In this document: positions 47,062-55,999 of the stretch, one piece after another
Numbering within the stretch: position 1 is the first letter of the stretch
Layout: the number at the start of each line of letters is the position of its first letter
NCBI RefSeq assembly: GCF_016907915.1
Contig: NZ_JAFBCW010000008.1
Location: 1 to 64,000, forward strand
DNA length: 64,000 nucleotides
DNA from: Desulforadius tongensis
Lineage (GTDB): Bacteria > Bacillota > Desulfotomaculia > Desulfotomaculales > Desulfohalotomaculaceae
Direction: 5' to 3'
Translations under genes and position numbers: made by a program
Notes under the pieces: generated by a model
Databases searched by the model: none
What the model was told of the DNA's origin: nothing
What the model saw: the letters and a program-made list of their open reading frames with translations, nothing else

Positions 47062-48453
47062 CTAGTTATTTAATTGTTTATTATAAGTTTCACCGCAGGC
47101 CCCGGTGGTTTCTTTCCGCTGCAAATGCTGTAAATAACGGTTGGTTTCCATTACCACTACCCCCGATAGAGCCAGTAAAGCAATCAGGTTGGGTATGGCC
47201 ATCATCCCGTTCACTATATCGGCAATTAACCAAATTACATCCAGTTTCAGAAAGGCACCGGCAGCCACCAGCCCGATAAAAATACCGCGGTAGGGCTTAA
47301 TACTCTTGGTGCCGAATAAATATTCACAGCAGCGTTCCCCGTAATAGTTCCAGCCCAGGATGGTGGTAAAGGCAAATAACACCAGGCCCATGGTTAAGAT
47401 ATATGGTCCCACAGCGGGAAAGGCAGCCGAAATGGCTTCCTGGGTCATTGCCGCCCCCGCGGCCTTACCGGACCAGGCTCCGGTAACCACCAGGGCCAAA
47501 CCGGTCATGGTACATACAATAATGGTATCGATAAAGGTACCGGTCATAGAGATTAATCCCTGTTTGGCCGGCCACTTCGTTTTAGCCGCTGCCGCGGCAA
47601 TGGGTGCACTACCCAAACCGGCTTCGTTGGAAAATACCCCCCGGGCCACACCGTTACGAATGGCCATCAGCACGGTGGCACCTAAAAATCCACCGGCTGC
47701 CGCCGTGCCGCTAAAGGCACTCTCAATAATCAATTTAACGGCCTGGGGAACCTGTTCAGCGTAAGCAATTAATGTGCACAAACAAATAAGTACATAAAAC
47801 AATGCCATAAAGGGTACTACCTTTGATGCCACGCCGGCTATACGCTTCAAGCCCCCAATGGTTACCAGGGCCACCAGCAGTGTCAGCACCGCTGCCGTCA
47901 CCGGTACCGGTACACCCAGTGAAAGTTCCACCGTGGAAACGATGGCATTTACCTGGGGAAAGGTACCAATACCAAAAAAGGCAACCAGCACCCCACACAC
48001 GGCAAACATAACGGCCAGCGGGCGGTACTTGGAACCCATTCCATTTTCTATGTAGTACATCGGCCCCCCGGAAATTTGGCCGTTGGCATCCACCGAACGG
48101 TATTTAACAGCCAGCAGGGCTTCAGAGTACTTGGTAGCCATACCAAAAAAGGCCGCCAGCCACATCCAAAACAGCGCCCCCGGCCCGCCGGCTTTAATTG
48201 CCGTGGCCACACCAACTATATTTCCCGTACCAACGGTGGCAGCCAGGGCGGTACAAAGAGCGGCAAAACTGTTAACATCACCTTTACCGTCATTTTGAGC
48301 AGTAAAAATAAGTTTTAAGGCCATGGGCAGGCGAATTATTTGTAATAATTTCAGCCTGACGGTAAGGTAAATACCTGTCCCCACCAGCAGCATCAACAGC
48401 GGCGGTCCCCAAATCCAGCTGTCGATTTCTTGTAACAAATTCAACCAATCCAT
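47062..48453 (-). CDS. Sodium:alanine/glycine symporter (AGCS family)
   Basis: Integral membrane symporter importing alanine or glycine with sodium. The 463 residues have about eleven hydrophobic segments and family motifs GTGNIVGVATAIKAGGPGA (about 76-94) and SNEAGLGSAPIAAA (about 278-291). An AAGGAG site precedes ATG 48453. A tandem glycine riboswitch with terminator upstream suggests glycine is a substrate, and expression responds to it. Confidence 0.94.
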   Translation of the reverse strand: MDWLNLLQEIDSWIWGPPLLMLLVGTGIYLTVRLKLLQIIRLPMALKLIFTAQNDGKGDVNSFAALCTALAATVGTGNIVGVATAIKAGGPGALFWMWLAAFFGMATKYSEALLAVKYRSVDANGQISGGPMYYIENGMGSKYRPLAVMFAVCGVLVAFFGIGTFPQVNAIVSTVELSLGVPVPVTAAVLTLLVALVTIGGLKRIAGVASKVVPFMALFYVLICLCTLIAYAEQVPQAVKLIIESAFSGTAAAGGFLGATVLMAIRNGVARGVFSNEAGLGSAPIAAAAAKTKWPAKQGLISMTGTFIDTIIVCTMTGLALVVTGAWSGKAAGAAMTQEAISAAFPAVGPYILTMGLVLFAFTTILGWNYYGERCCEYLFGTKSIKPYRGIFIGLVAAGAFLKLDVIWLIADIVNGMMAIPNLIALLALSGVVVMETNRYLQHLQRKETTGACGETYNKQLNN

Positions 48454-48483
48454 ATAACGTCATCTCCTTACTGTTTGGAAAAT

Positions 48484-48518
48484 AAAAAAGAGCCAAATCC
48501 AACACAGATTTGACTCTG
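48484..48518 (-). terminator. Terminator hairpin of the glycine riboswitch
   Basis: AGAGTCAAATCTG/GGATTTGGCTCT hairpin followed by TTTTTT, just upstream of the symporter gene. This is the likely expression platform. Confidence 0.8.
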
Positions 48519-48627
48519 GAAAAGTATTCAGGGCACGTACCGGTGTGACGTCACATTACAAAACCGGCACTGGAAACCGCCAAAGCAGAGGTACTACCTG
48601 CATAATACCTTCCGGCAGTTACCCAGC

Positions 48628-48800
48628 ATACTCTGTCCTTTTGCCTGAGAGATTAACAGCACGCGCCTGCTGTTTTGCCCCTTCGGCGCCCTAATCACAG
48701 GGTCTCTCCAGAGTCCTGTCCATTTACGGTACCTGCTTTTAAAAGCACCTGAGAGTTTGACTCCTTCGGTGGGCTTTACACGCCTCTCTCCCGTAAATTT
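48628..48800 (-). promoter_or_regulatory. Tandem glycine riboswitch
   Basis: Two glycine aptamers lie in tandem on the minus strand. The first (about 48720-48800) includes GAGAGAGGCGTG, CACCGAAGGAGTCAAACTC and TCTCAGGTGC. The second (about 48628-48718) includes CTGGAGAGACCC, GCGCCGAAGGGGCAAAAC and TCTCAGGCAAAAGGACAGAG. Glycine binding is expected to control the terminator ahead of the symporter. Confidence 0.95.
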
Positions 48801-49003
48801 CATCCAGTACAGAATATTAGGTTTGTTATGTCCGGTATTATAATGCTAATTTTTAGAATAAGCAATGGAAAAGAATAAAGTCTTTCTTTTCTCGCAATTG
48901 TGAAACTTAAAATTTACAGCTTATTGGACAGCAGTTTTATTAGCAGGAAAAACTCGAATTTGCTAGAATAACAACTACCAAAAGCTTGCGCAAAGGATGT
49001 CTA

Positions 49004-50074
49004 ATGTCCATGGATGATTTCCAACAAAGTACGGATGAAACAAAATCAACCAGATTTGTACACCTGTACCCGGGCCTGCGGGTATTACTGTACATAAGCC
49101 TGATAGAGCTGATTATATTTATAACATGCATCTTTTTAATCGCCAAATACGAAGGCCTATCCATGTATGAAGCCTTTTACATGGCTGTAATCACGGTATT
49201 TACCGTTGGCTACGGGGACATCACCCCCCAAACCACAGCCGGTCAAAAGACAGTTATACTGATGGTTGTTACAGGCGTGGGCTACATTTCTTTTTTTAGT
49301 TCTCTGCTGGTAACAACACTGATTGAGGGCAAAATACTTCATCTTTGGAGTGAAATAGTAATGGAAAGAAAAATCTCCCGGCTCAGAAACCATATTATCG
49401 TCTGCAGCCTGGGCCGTGCCGGCAGTGCGGCAATAAGAAGACTGCAAAAAGAGGGCATAGCCTGTGTGGGAATAGACATCAATGAAGAAAGGTGCAAAAT
49501 TTTGCGCGATCAGGGGCACCTGACGTTATTAGGAGATGCCACCGAAGACGCCGTTTTAGAGAAAGCCGGCATCAAACGCGCCACCGCTGTAATCACCGCC
49601 CTACCCGAAGACGGGGACAACATCTTAATCACCATGGCGGCTAAAGATTTAAATAAAAATATTCGTGTGGTAGCCCGGGCAGATAAAAAGGAAAACGAAA
49701 CCCGCTTAAGAAGAGCCGGCGCCGACTGGGTAACGGTGGTTGGTTTGCCCGCAGGAACGCGGCTGGCCATGGCCGCCGTAAAACCCATCACCAGCGATTT
49801 TGTACAAACCTTTTTAGATGAGTACAGTTTAAAGTTAGAAGAGTTTTTTATTGAAAAAGACTGTCCCCTGGCTAATAAAGCAATAAAAGATATAAACCTG
49901 CGTGAAAAGTACGGGATGCATATCTTAGCCGTTGTGAGAAACAAACAAACTTTGGCCAACCCCAGTGCCGATGAAAAAATTCTTCCCGGGGATATTATTA
50001 TTGTCTTCGGCACTCCTGACGAAATGGAAAAAGCGGAAAAAATATTGGGCTTTTCCTGCCCGCTAAAATTATAA
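49004..50074 (+). CDS. Potassium channel with RCK (TrkA) domains
   Basis: Membrane channel regulated by cytosolic nucleotide-binding domains. The start at ATG 49004 (AAAGGA six bases upstream) gives 356 residues. It has two transmembrane helices around the selectivity filter TVGYGD (67-72), then an RCK_N domain with NAD-type HIIVCSLGRAGSAA (about 128-141) and an RCK_C domain (about 265-345). RCK_C domains often bind c-di-AMP or other ligands. It is followed 23 bp later by an HD-GYP gene. Confidence 0.92.
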   Translation: MSMDDFQQSTDETKSTRFVHLYPGLRVLLYISLIELIIFITCIFLIAKYEGLSMYEAFYMAVITVFTVGYGDITPQTTAGQKTVILMVVTGVGYISFFSSLLVTTLIEGKILHLWSEIVMERKISRLRNHIIVCSLGRAGSAAIRRLQKEGIACVGIDINEERCKILRDQGHLTLLGDATEDAVLEKAGIKRATAVITALPEDGDNILITMAAKDLNKNIRVVARADKKENETRLRRAGADWVTVVGLPAGTRLAMAAVKPITSDFVQTFLDEYSLKLEEFFIEKDCPLANKAIKDINLREKYGMHILAVVRNKQTLANPSADEKILPGDIIIVFGTPDEMEKAEKILGFSCPLKL

Positions 50075-50097
50075 TCTATCTTTGGGAGAAAGTTAGT

Positions 50098-51207
50098 ATG
50101 CGCAGAGTAGATGTTTTTTCTCTCAAACCGGGTTTAAAAGTAGGGCGCACCATTTACAACCAGCGGGGAGAAGTGCTCTTAAAAGCAGGAGCTTTACTAA
50201 CCCCCGGTTACATATCAAAGTTAATCAATCACGGGGTACCCTTTGTATTTATAGATGACGGCCTGCTGCCGGATATCAAGGTAAAGGATGTTATTGCTGA
50301 AGAAACAAGGGTGGCCGCTGTCCAGCAGGTAAAAAAAGTACTGCTGGATACACAGGAGTCAGGCCGGCTGGTCATTGAACCCCAGTCTTTCTATCAAACG
50401 GTAAGCAGGTTTACCAGCGATCTGCTGTCCCAAGAATCATTAATGCTAAATTTAGTAGATTTACGGGATCAGGATAATTATACTTTTGCCCATTCAGTAA
50501 ATGTTTGCGTTTTATCTATTATGACCGGCATTACCATGGGCTTCAGCAGAGAAGAGCTGGCTGTTTTAGGTATTGGAGCCCTGCTGCATGATTTAGGCAA
50601 GGTAATGATACCGGACGAAATTTTAAACAAACCGGGCCGGCTTACCCCGGAGGAATTTTCAATAATGAAACAGCACCCCATTCACGGGTACAATTTAATC
50701 CGCTCTGCCGAAGGCTTGGACGACATACCGGCCATCATCGCTCTGCAGCATCACGAAAGTTACGACGGTTCTGGTTACCCTTACGGTATCAAAGGAGCAG
50801 ATTTTCACCTGTACTCCCAAATCACCGCCATAGCAGATAAGTTTGATGCCCTGACGGCAAACCGCATTTACCGCAGGGCTTATCCACCCCATGAAGCTTA
50901 TGAAATGTGTGCCGCTTCCGGCAACTATTTATTCGACAGCTGTGTTGTGGAAAAATTCCTGCATAATATAGCGGCATATCCCACCGGCACGCTGGTGGAG
51001 TTAAACAACGGGCAAACAGCCATCGTTTTGGATACACCCAAAGGTTACTCATTGTTTCCCCGGGTAAGGGTATTATTTGACAGCAGCGGGCGCCCCCTGC
51101 CGTCACCAGAGGAAATATCCCTGGTGGATGAAGATGAAATAACTGTGGTTAAAGTTTTAAATAACAACGAAGTACAGCGGTTGCTGGAAAAACTCGGCTT
51201 AAGCTGA
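50098..51207 (+). CDS. HD-GYP domain phosphodiesterase
   Basis: Predicted cyclic-di-GMP phosphodiesterase. The 369 residues have an N-terminal region starting LKPGLKVGRTIYNQRGEVLLKAG (about 9-31, split here by the limit of the family motif) and a central HD-GYP domain with HDLGKV (about 164-169), QHPIHG, QHHESYDGSGYP (about 222-233) and ADKFDALT. The signature is complete, so it is probably active. It shares a transcript with the potassium channel. Confidence 0.92.
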   Translation: MRRVDVFSLKPGLKVGRTIYNQRGEVLLKAGALLTPGYISKLINHGVPFVFIDDGLLPDIKVKDVIAEETRVAAVQQVKKVLLDTQESGRLVIEPQSFYQTVSRFTSDLLSQESLMLNLVDLRDQDNYTFAHSVNVCVLSIMTGITMGFSREELAVLGIGALLHDLGKVMIPDEILNKPGRLTPEEFSIMKQHPIHGYNLIRSAEGLDDIPAIIALQHHESYDGSGYPYGIKGADFHLYSQITAIADKFDALTANRIYRRAYPPHEAYEMCAASGNYLFDSCVVEKFLHNIAAYPTGTLVELNNGQTAIVLDTPKGYSLFPRVRVLFDSSGRPLPSPEEISLVDEDEITVVKVLNNNEVQRLLEKLGLS

Positions 51208-51226
51208 ATTTAACTCCGCGGGCACC

Positions 51227-51964
51227 TCATTGCTTTTCTATCAAATACCGCCAGTAGCGGGTGGGCATAAACTGCCGCTGTAATTTCAGGTTGGTACGGC
51301 CCGGCACAGATGCACTTCTAAAATAGTTTTTCCACATCTGCTGGCAGTATTTTTCTTCCTCCGCCAAAACATAATCCCGGCCGGGGTCCAGCACCGTCAT
51401 CACCCATTCCTTTTGGTTATAAAGGACTGCCACATCCCTTTTCCGGTCATGAATAACCCAGTTTTGATCACTCAAGCGCCTGGCAAAGTGGGGAGCCACC
51501 AGGCTGACAATGTTATAATCCGGTTCTATGGGCGCGTAATATATTTCCCCTTTCAGTTTTCGAAAGCGAATCAACCCCAGCAGGCGGTGCTTTTCTAATC
51601 CCACCTTTTGGCTGATCTTATGTATCATCGCTACCCGGTGGTCCGTGAGGTGCCGGTCAATATCCCTTCCCACTTTCCAGCCCAACTGCAGGTAGCGATA
51701 AATTAACAATTCCACACCCGTTATCTCTGACAGGAAAGCATAAAAAACACGGCGCAGGGCAGTGGGAGATATTTTGTTTTTAATGGCCTGAAAAACCTTG
51801 TCTGCCTTTATTTCATCGGTATCAATTTCTTCCACCTGCGCAAATAAGTTACCGGTAAACCTATGCCGGGGTAATATATCTTCCGGTTTAGCGCTGCGAT
51901 AGTAGGATTCATAAATGGCAGTCAACAGCCCCTGGAAGCTGCCGTCATAAATGTAGTAACGCAT
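51227..51964 (-). CDS. TIGR03915-family putative DNA repair protein
   Basis: A 245-residue protein (ATG 51964, TAGGAG eight bases upstream) opening MRYYIYDGSFQGLLTAIYE, the signature of the TIGR03915 (DUF4130) family. It is found next to a radical SAM protein and thought, from association and a uracil-DNA-glycosylase-like fold, to act in DNA repair; the activity is unproven. It follows the radical SAM gene at 51990 by 25 bp. Confidence 0.88.
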   Translation of the reverse strand: MRYYIYDGSFQGLLTAIYESYYRSAKPEDILPRHRFTGNLFAQVEEIDTDEIKADKVFQAIKNKISPTALRRVFYAFLSEITGVELLIYRYLQLGWKVGRDIDRHLTDHRVAMIHKISQKVGLEKHRLLGLIRFRKLKGEIYYAPIEPDYNIVSLVAPHFARRLSDQNWVIHDRKRDVAVLYNQKEWVMTVLDPGRDYVLAEEEKYCQQMWKNYFRSASVPGRTNLKLQRQFMPTRYWRYLIEKQ

Positions 51965-51989
51965 GTTCAAAACTCCTACCTGAAAAATG

Positions 51990-53231
51990 TTACGTGAACA
52001 TCGTTAATTGTTCACCACCAGAATCTGCCGGTACTTTGTCCAGCAGTTTCTGTCTAAGGAAATCCGGCCGAAAAGCAGTTTCACCATAATACTTTCCCCG
52101 GCAGGTAATAAAATAACGGGCTCTTTTTAACACCACGCCAATTTTCTTTAAATCTTCATACCCCAGCGATCCTACCCTGCGAGCGGCAGCAATTCTCTTT
52201 GCCGATTTAACACCTATACCCGGAACCCGCAGCAGCATCCGGTAGTCGGCTTTGTTTATTTCAATGGGAAACAGGTGCAGATTCCGCAAAGCCCAGCTTG
52301 CTTTAGGATCCAGCTCCAGGTCAAGGTTGGGGTTGTTTTCACTAAGCAGCTCACCGGCAGAAAAACCGTAAAACCGCAGCAGCCAGTCTGCCTGGTAAAG
52401 CCTGTTTTCTCTCACCAGCGGGGGGTTTGTTATACTGGGCAGTTTGGGATCATCTGATACCGGCACATAAGCAGAATAATAAACCCTTTTCAAGTTAAAA
52501 CTGCGGTACAAGCTTTCTGAAAGCTTAATAATGCGCAGATCACAGTCCGGCGTTGCTCCCACAATCAGCTGGGTGCTTTGCCCCGCCGGAACAAAGGATG
52601 GCGCATGTTTAAATAATTTACGCTCTTCTTTATATTGATCAATGTAAGATGTTATACCGCCCATTGACTTTAGTATTATTTCTTTCTTTTTCCGGGGGGC
52701 CAGCAGTTTCAGCCCCCTGTCCGATGGAAGTTCAATATTCACACTCATCCGGTCAACGTACTTACCGGCCTCTGAAATCAACTTTAAATCCGCCCCCGGT
52801 ATGGCTTTCAAGTGTATGTAACCGTTAAATTTATATTCGCCGCGCAGTTTCTTTACCGTCCTCAGAAGCTGCTCCATGGTATAGTCTTCACTGCGGTAAA
52901 TAGCAGAACTTAAAAACAGGCCTTCTATGTAATTCCGGCGGTAAAAGCTGATGGTTAGTTCAATCACTTCTTCCGGGGTAAAAGAGGCCCTGGGAATATC
53001 GCTGGTAATTCTGTTCACACAGTAGGCACAGTTATAACAGCAGTCATTGGTAAACAGTATTTTTAAAAGGGACACACAGCGGCCGTCATCAGTCCAGCTG
53101 TGGCAGATACCGCTGTAAGCAGCATTCCCCACCCCGCCGGGGATATTTTGGCGATTACTTCCGCTGGACGAACATGAAACATCGTATTTAGCAGCGGCAG
53201 ATAATATCTTAAGTTTTTCCGCCAGATCCAT
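51990..53231 (-). CDS. Putative DNA modification/repair radical SAM protein (TIGR03916)
   Basis: The start at ATG 53231 (GAGGGGAG five bases upstream) gives 413 residues. The cluster motif CCYNCAYC (CX3CX2C, about residues 70-77) lies in a radical SAM core, and a C-terminal helix-hairpin-helix (about 328-360, VPGIGVKSAKRIAAARRVG) suggests DNA binding. It is the usual partner of TIGR03915. Reaction unknown. Confidence 0.92.
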   Translation of the reverse strand: MDLAEKLKILSAAAKYDVSCSSSGSNRQNIPGGVGNAAYSGICHSWTDDGRCVSLLKILFTNDCCYNCAYCVNRITSDIPRASFTPEEVIELTISFYRRNYIEGLFLSSAIYRSEDYTMEQLLRTVKKLRGEYKFNGYIHLKAIPGADLKLISEAGKYVDRMSVNIELPSDRGLKLLAPRKKKEIILKSMGGITSYIDQYKEERKLFKHAPSFVPAGQSTQLIVGATPDCDLRIIKLSESLYRSFNLKRVYYSAYVPVSDDPKLPSITNPPLVRENRLYQADWLLRFYGFSAGELLSENNPNLDLELDPKASWALRNLHLFPIEINKADYRMLLRVPGIGVKSAKRIAAARRVGSLGYEDLKKIGVVLKRARYFITCRGKYYGETAFRPDFLRQKLLDKVPADSGGEQLTMFT

Positions 53232-53353
53232 CAATACTCCCCTCACAGAATATATGTTCTCCCAGCATTATAACATATCTGCATTCTTATTGGTAGGCAT
53301 CACAAAACTCTTACCTGTATTGATAAAAATTTTAAAAAAATTCGAGCAGCATA

Positions 53354-53382
53354 TTGAGAAATCTCTGACTATCAATTATACT
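53354..53382 (+). promoter_or_regulatory. Promoter of cydAB
   Basis: TTGAGA (53354-53359) and TATACT (53377-53382) are separated by exactly 17 bp, about 125 bp upstream of cydA. Confidence 0.7.
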
Positions 53383-53508
53383 AATGTATACCAAAATAGT
53401 GCACTATATGTAATATATTTCCCGGGAGGTGATAATTTACACTGTTTCGGTTAACAAAATCAAGCAGCAGCTTAAACCGCCAATCACTTTAGAAAGGGAG
53501 ATAAAAAA

Positions 53509-54846
53509 ATGGACGCTGCACTGTTATCGCGTATACAATTTGCTCTTACGGTAGGTTTTCATTTTATTTTCCCGCCGCTTACCATCGGTATGGCCTGGTT
53601 AATTGTAATTATGCAAACACTGTATTTAAAAACTAAAAACGAACTCTACCGTACAATATCGCAGTTTTGGATAAAACTGTTTGCCATCAGTTTTGTGATG
53701 GGAGTAGCCACTGGAATTGTAATGGAATTTCAATTTGGTACCAACTGGTCGGAATATTCCCGGTTTGTAGGGGACATTTTTGGCGCCCCGCTGGCGGCGG
53801 AAGGTATTTTTGCCTTTTTCCTGGAGTCTGCCTTTATTGGAGTTTTAATATGGGGTAAAGACCGGGTATCTAAGGTATTTTACTGGTTCTCGGCCTTAAT
53901 GGTGGCCCTGGGATCCACCCTGTCTGCCTTTTGGATTATCGTGGCCAACTCCTGGATGCAGACACCGGCCGGCTTCCACATTGTTAACGGCCGGGCTGAG
54001 CTGACTGATTTTTGGAGCGCGGTGTTTAATCCTTCCACTGTACCCCGCTATTTACATACCGTTGACGGCACTTTAATCACCGGGGCTTTTTTTGTAATGG
54101 GTATTTCCGCCCACTACCTGTTAAAGAAAAAGCACCTGGACTTTGCTAAAAACAGTTTAAAAATTGCCCTGATTGCAGCTCTGGCCGCTTCACTGCTGCA
54201 GTGCGCCCTGGGGCACTACCATGCAGTGCAGGTGGCAGAAACCCAGCCGGAAAAGCTGGCCGCCTTCGAGGGAGCATTTGAAACGGAAAAGGGCGCCCCA
54301 CTGCTGCTGTTCGGTATTCCCGATGCCGAAGCAGAAACCACCCGGTTTGCCATCGGCATTCCCAAACTTTTGAGCTGGGTGGCTTTCGGAGATTTTAATG
54401 CCGAAGTCAAGGGATTAAAGGATTTTCCCAGAGATGAATGGCCGCCGTTGGGTATAACCTTTACCTCTTTCCACTTAATGGTTGCACTGGGCAGTTACTT
54501 TATACTGCTGACACTGGTGGGAATTTACCTCCTCTACAGCGGGAAAATTTACACGCACAGGTTTTATCAAAAACTGCTGCTGTACTCCATCCCCCTGCCT
54601 TTTATAGCTAACGAGCTGGGATGGACCGCGGCAGAAGTAGGGCGGCAGCCCTGGATAGTTTACAAAGTTATGAAAACCATTGACGGTGCTTCCTTCACCG
54701 TTCCCGCTGTACAAATATTGTTTTCAATCATTATCTTTACTGCAATCTATATTGTGCTGTTCTCTGCCTGGATTTATCTGCTGCGCAAGAAAATCAATGA
54801 CGGTCCCGGTGAATCTTTAGAGCCCGGTAAGGAGGTGACTATATAA
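53509..54846 (+). CDS. cydA: Cytochrome bd oxidase subunit I
   Basis: Heme-bearing subunit of a quinol oxidase that reduces oxygen to water with high affinity. The 445 residues have about nine membrane segments and the GWTAAEVGRQPW signature (about 365-376), with the N-terminal histidine of the heme b595/d site. The Q-loop is short, as in Bacillus-type enzymes. GAAAGGGAG precedes the ATG. The stop overlaps the cydB start (TAATG). Confidence 0.95.
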   Translation: MDAALLSRIQFALTVGFHFIFPPLTIGMAWLIVIMQTLYLKTKNELYRTISQFWIKLFAISFVMGVATGIVMEFQFGTNWSEYSRFVGDIFGAPLAAEGIFAFFLESAFIGVLIWGKDRVSKVFYWFSALMVALGSTLSAFWIIVANSWMQTPAGFHIVNGRAELTDFWSAVFNPSTVPRYLHTVDGTLITGAFFVMGISAHYLLKKKHLDFAKNSLKIALIAALAASLLQCALGHYHAVQVAETQPEKLAAFEGAFETEKGAPLLLFGIPDAEAETTRFAIGIPKLLSWVAFGDFNAEVKGLKDFPRDEWPPLGITFTSFHLMVALGSYFILLTLVGIYLLYSGKIYTHRFYQKLLLYSIPLPFIANELGWTAAEVGRQPWIVYKVMKTIDGASFTVPAVQILFSIIIFTAIYIVLFSAWIYLLRKKINDGPGESLEPGKEVTI

Positions 54847-55886
54847 TGACGCTGGAAACATTACAGGCAGCCTGGTTTATACTGGTAGCAGTTCTGATTA
54901 CCGGCTATGCCCTGCTGGACGGGTTTGATTTGGGCATTGGCAGCCTGCACCTGTTTACCAAAACCGAAGAAGAAAGAAAGACCATGTTTTACACCATCGG
55001 CCCTTTTTGGGACAGCAACCAGGTATGGCTTTTAACCGGCGGCGGGGCTATCTTTGCTGCCTTTCCCATGGTTTACGCCACGGTATTCAGCGGCTTTTAC
55101 CTGGCTTTAATGCTGCTGCTGTTCGCCCTGATTTTCCGCGCCGTTTCCATTGAATTTCAGCATTTAGTGCCGTGCCCCCGCTGGAAAAGGGCCTGGGATT
55201 GGGGATTTGCTCTAGGCAGTATACTGCCATCCGTCTTATTTGGCGTAGCCATGGGCAATATACTGAGGGGTATTCCTTTGGACGCTGAACACAACTTCAC
55301 CGGCAGCTTTTTCGATTTGCTAAACCCCTACTCGCTGCTGCTGGGCCTGGTAAGCCTGGCCATGTTCACCATGCACGGCGCCGCCTTTTTGGCCGCCAAA
55401 ACCGAAGGGCCGCTGGAAGAAAAGGCCCGGCGCTGGGGACGAAGCGCCTGGTTGGCCTATGTACCGCTGTTTTTAACCGGCACAGTGTGGAGTTATGCCA
55501 GCACCCCCAGGTTGTTTGAAAACTTTTTCCACCAACCCGTGCTGCTTGTACTGCCGCTTATGGCGGTGATTGGTATGGTGTTATACCCAACGGCATTAAA
55601 GCGGGATAAGTGGAAACCATTTATGGCCTCAGCCTTAAACATTTTAGGAGTGCTGGGTATAGCGGCAGCCAGCTTATTCCCGTATTTAGTACCCTCCAAC
55701 CCGGATTTGGCCAATAGTTTAACTATTTACAACGCTTCTTCTTCCCAGCTGACTCTTACGGTAATGCTGATTTTAGCCCTTACCGGCATGCCGCTGGTGA
55801 TTTTATACAGCTCATACATTTACAAAAAGTTTACGGGCAGTGCAAAAACGCACCCCACCGTATCTAAAATTAATTTTCCGGGATAA
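54846..55886 (+). CDS. cydB: Cytochrome bd oxidase subunit II
   Basis: Partner subunit of CydA in the membrane. The 346 residues have about eight hydrophobic segments and the opening YALLDGFDLGIG (about 21-32), typical of CydB. AAGGAGGTG lies just upstream and the ATG overlaps the cydA stop, so translation is coupled. cydC and cydD are not in the window. Confidence 0.95.
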   Translation: MTLETLQAAWFILVAVLITGYALLDGFDLGIGSLHLFTKTEEERKTMFYTIGPFWDSNQVWLLTGGGAIFAAFPMVYATVFSGFYLALMLLLFALIFRAVSIEFQHLVPCPRWKRAWDWGFALGSILPSVLFGVAMGNILRGIPLDAEHNFTGSFFDLLNPYSLLLGLVSLAMFTMHGAAFLAAKTEGPLEEKARRWGRSAWLAYVPLFLTGTVWSYASTPRLFENFFHQPVLLVLPLMAVIGMVLYPTALKRDKWKPFMASALNILGVLGIAAASLFPYLVPSNPDLANSLTIYNASSSQLTLTVMLILALTGMPLVILYSSYIYKKFTGSAKTHPTVSKINFPG

Positions 55887-55944
55887 AGACGATAAATAAA
55901 ACCGCATTCACCGGCAGAAGCAAAACTTTGGCCGGTAACGTAAT

Positions 55945-55985
55945 TAAGACCACCTTTTATAATTTAATAAAAGGTGGTCTTAAAA
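55945..55985. terminator. Bidirectional terminator between cydB and htpG
   Basis: Near-perfect AAGACCACCTTTTAT/ATAAAAGGTGGTCTT inverted repeat in the gap between the convergent cydB and htpG genes. Confidence 0.8.
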
Positions 55986-55999
55986 TGAACAGCAAATTT

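Noticed and set aside
48594-48803. Short minus-strand frame over the glycine riboswitch
   Set aside because: It coincides with the two aptamers, whose conserved RNA motifs explain the sequence.
53254-53454. Short plus-strand frame upstream of cydA
   Set aside because: It overlaps the TTGAGA/TATACT promoter and has no ribosome site.
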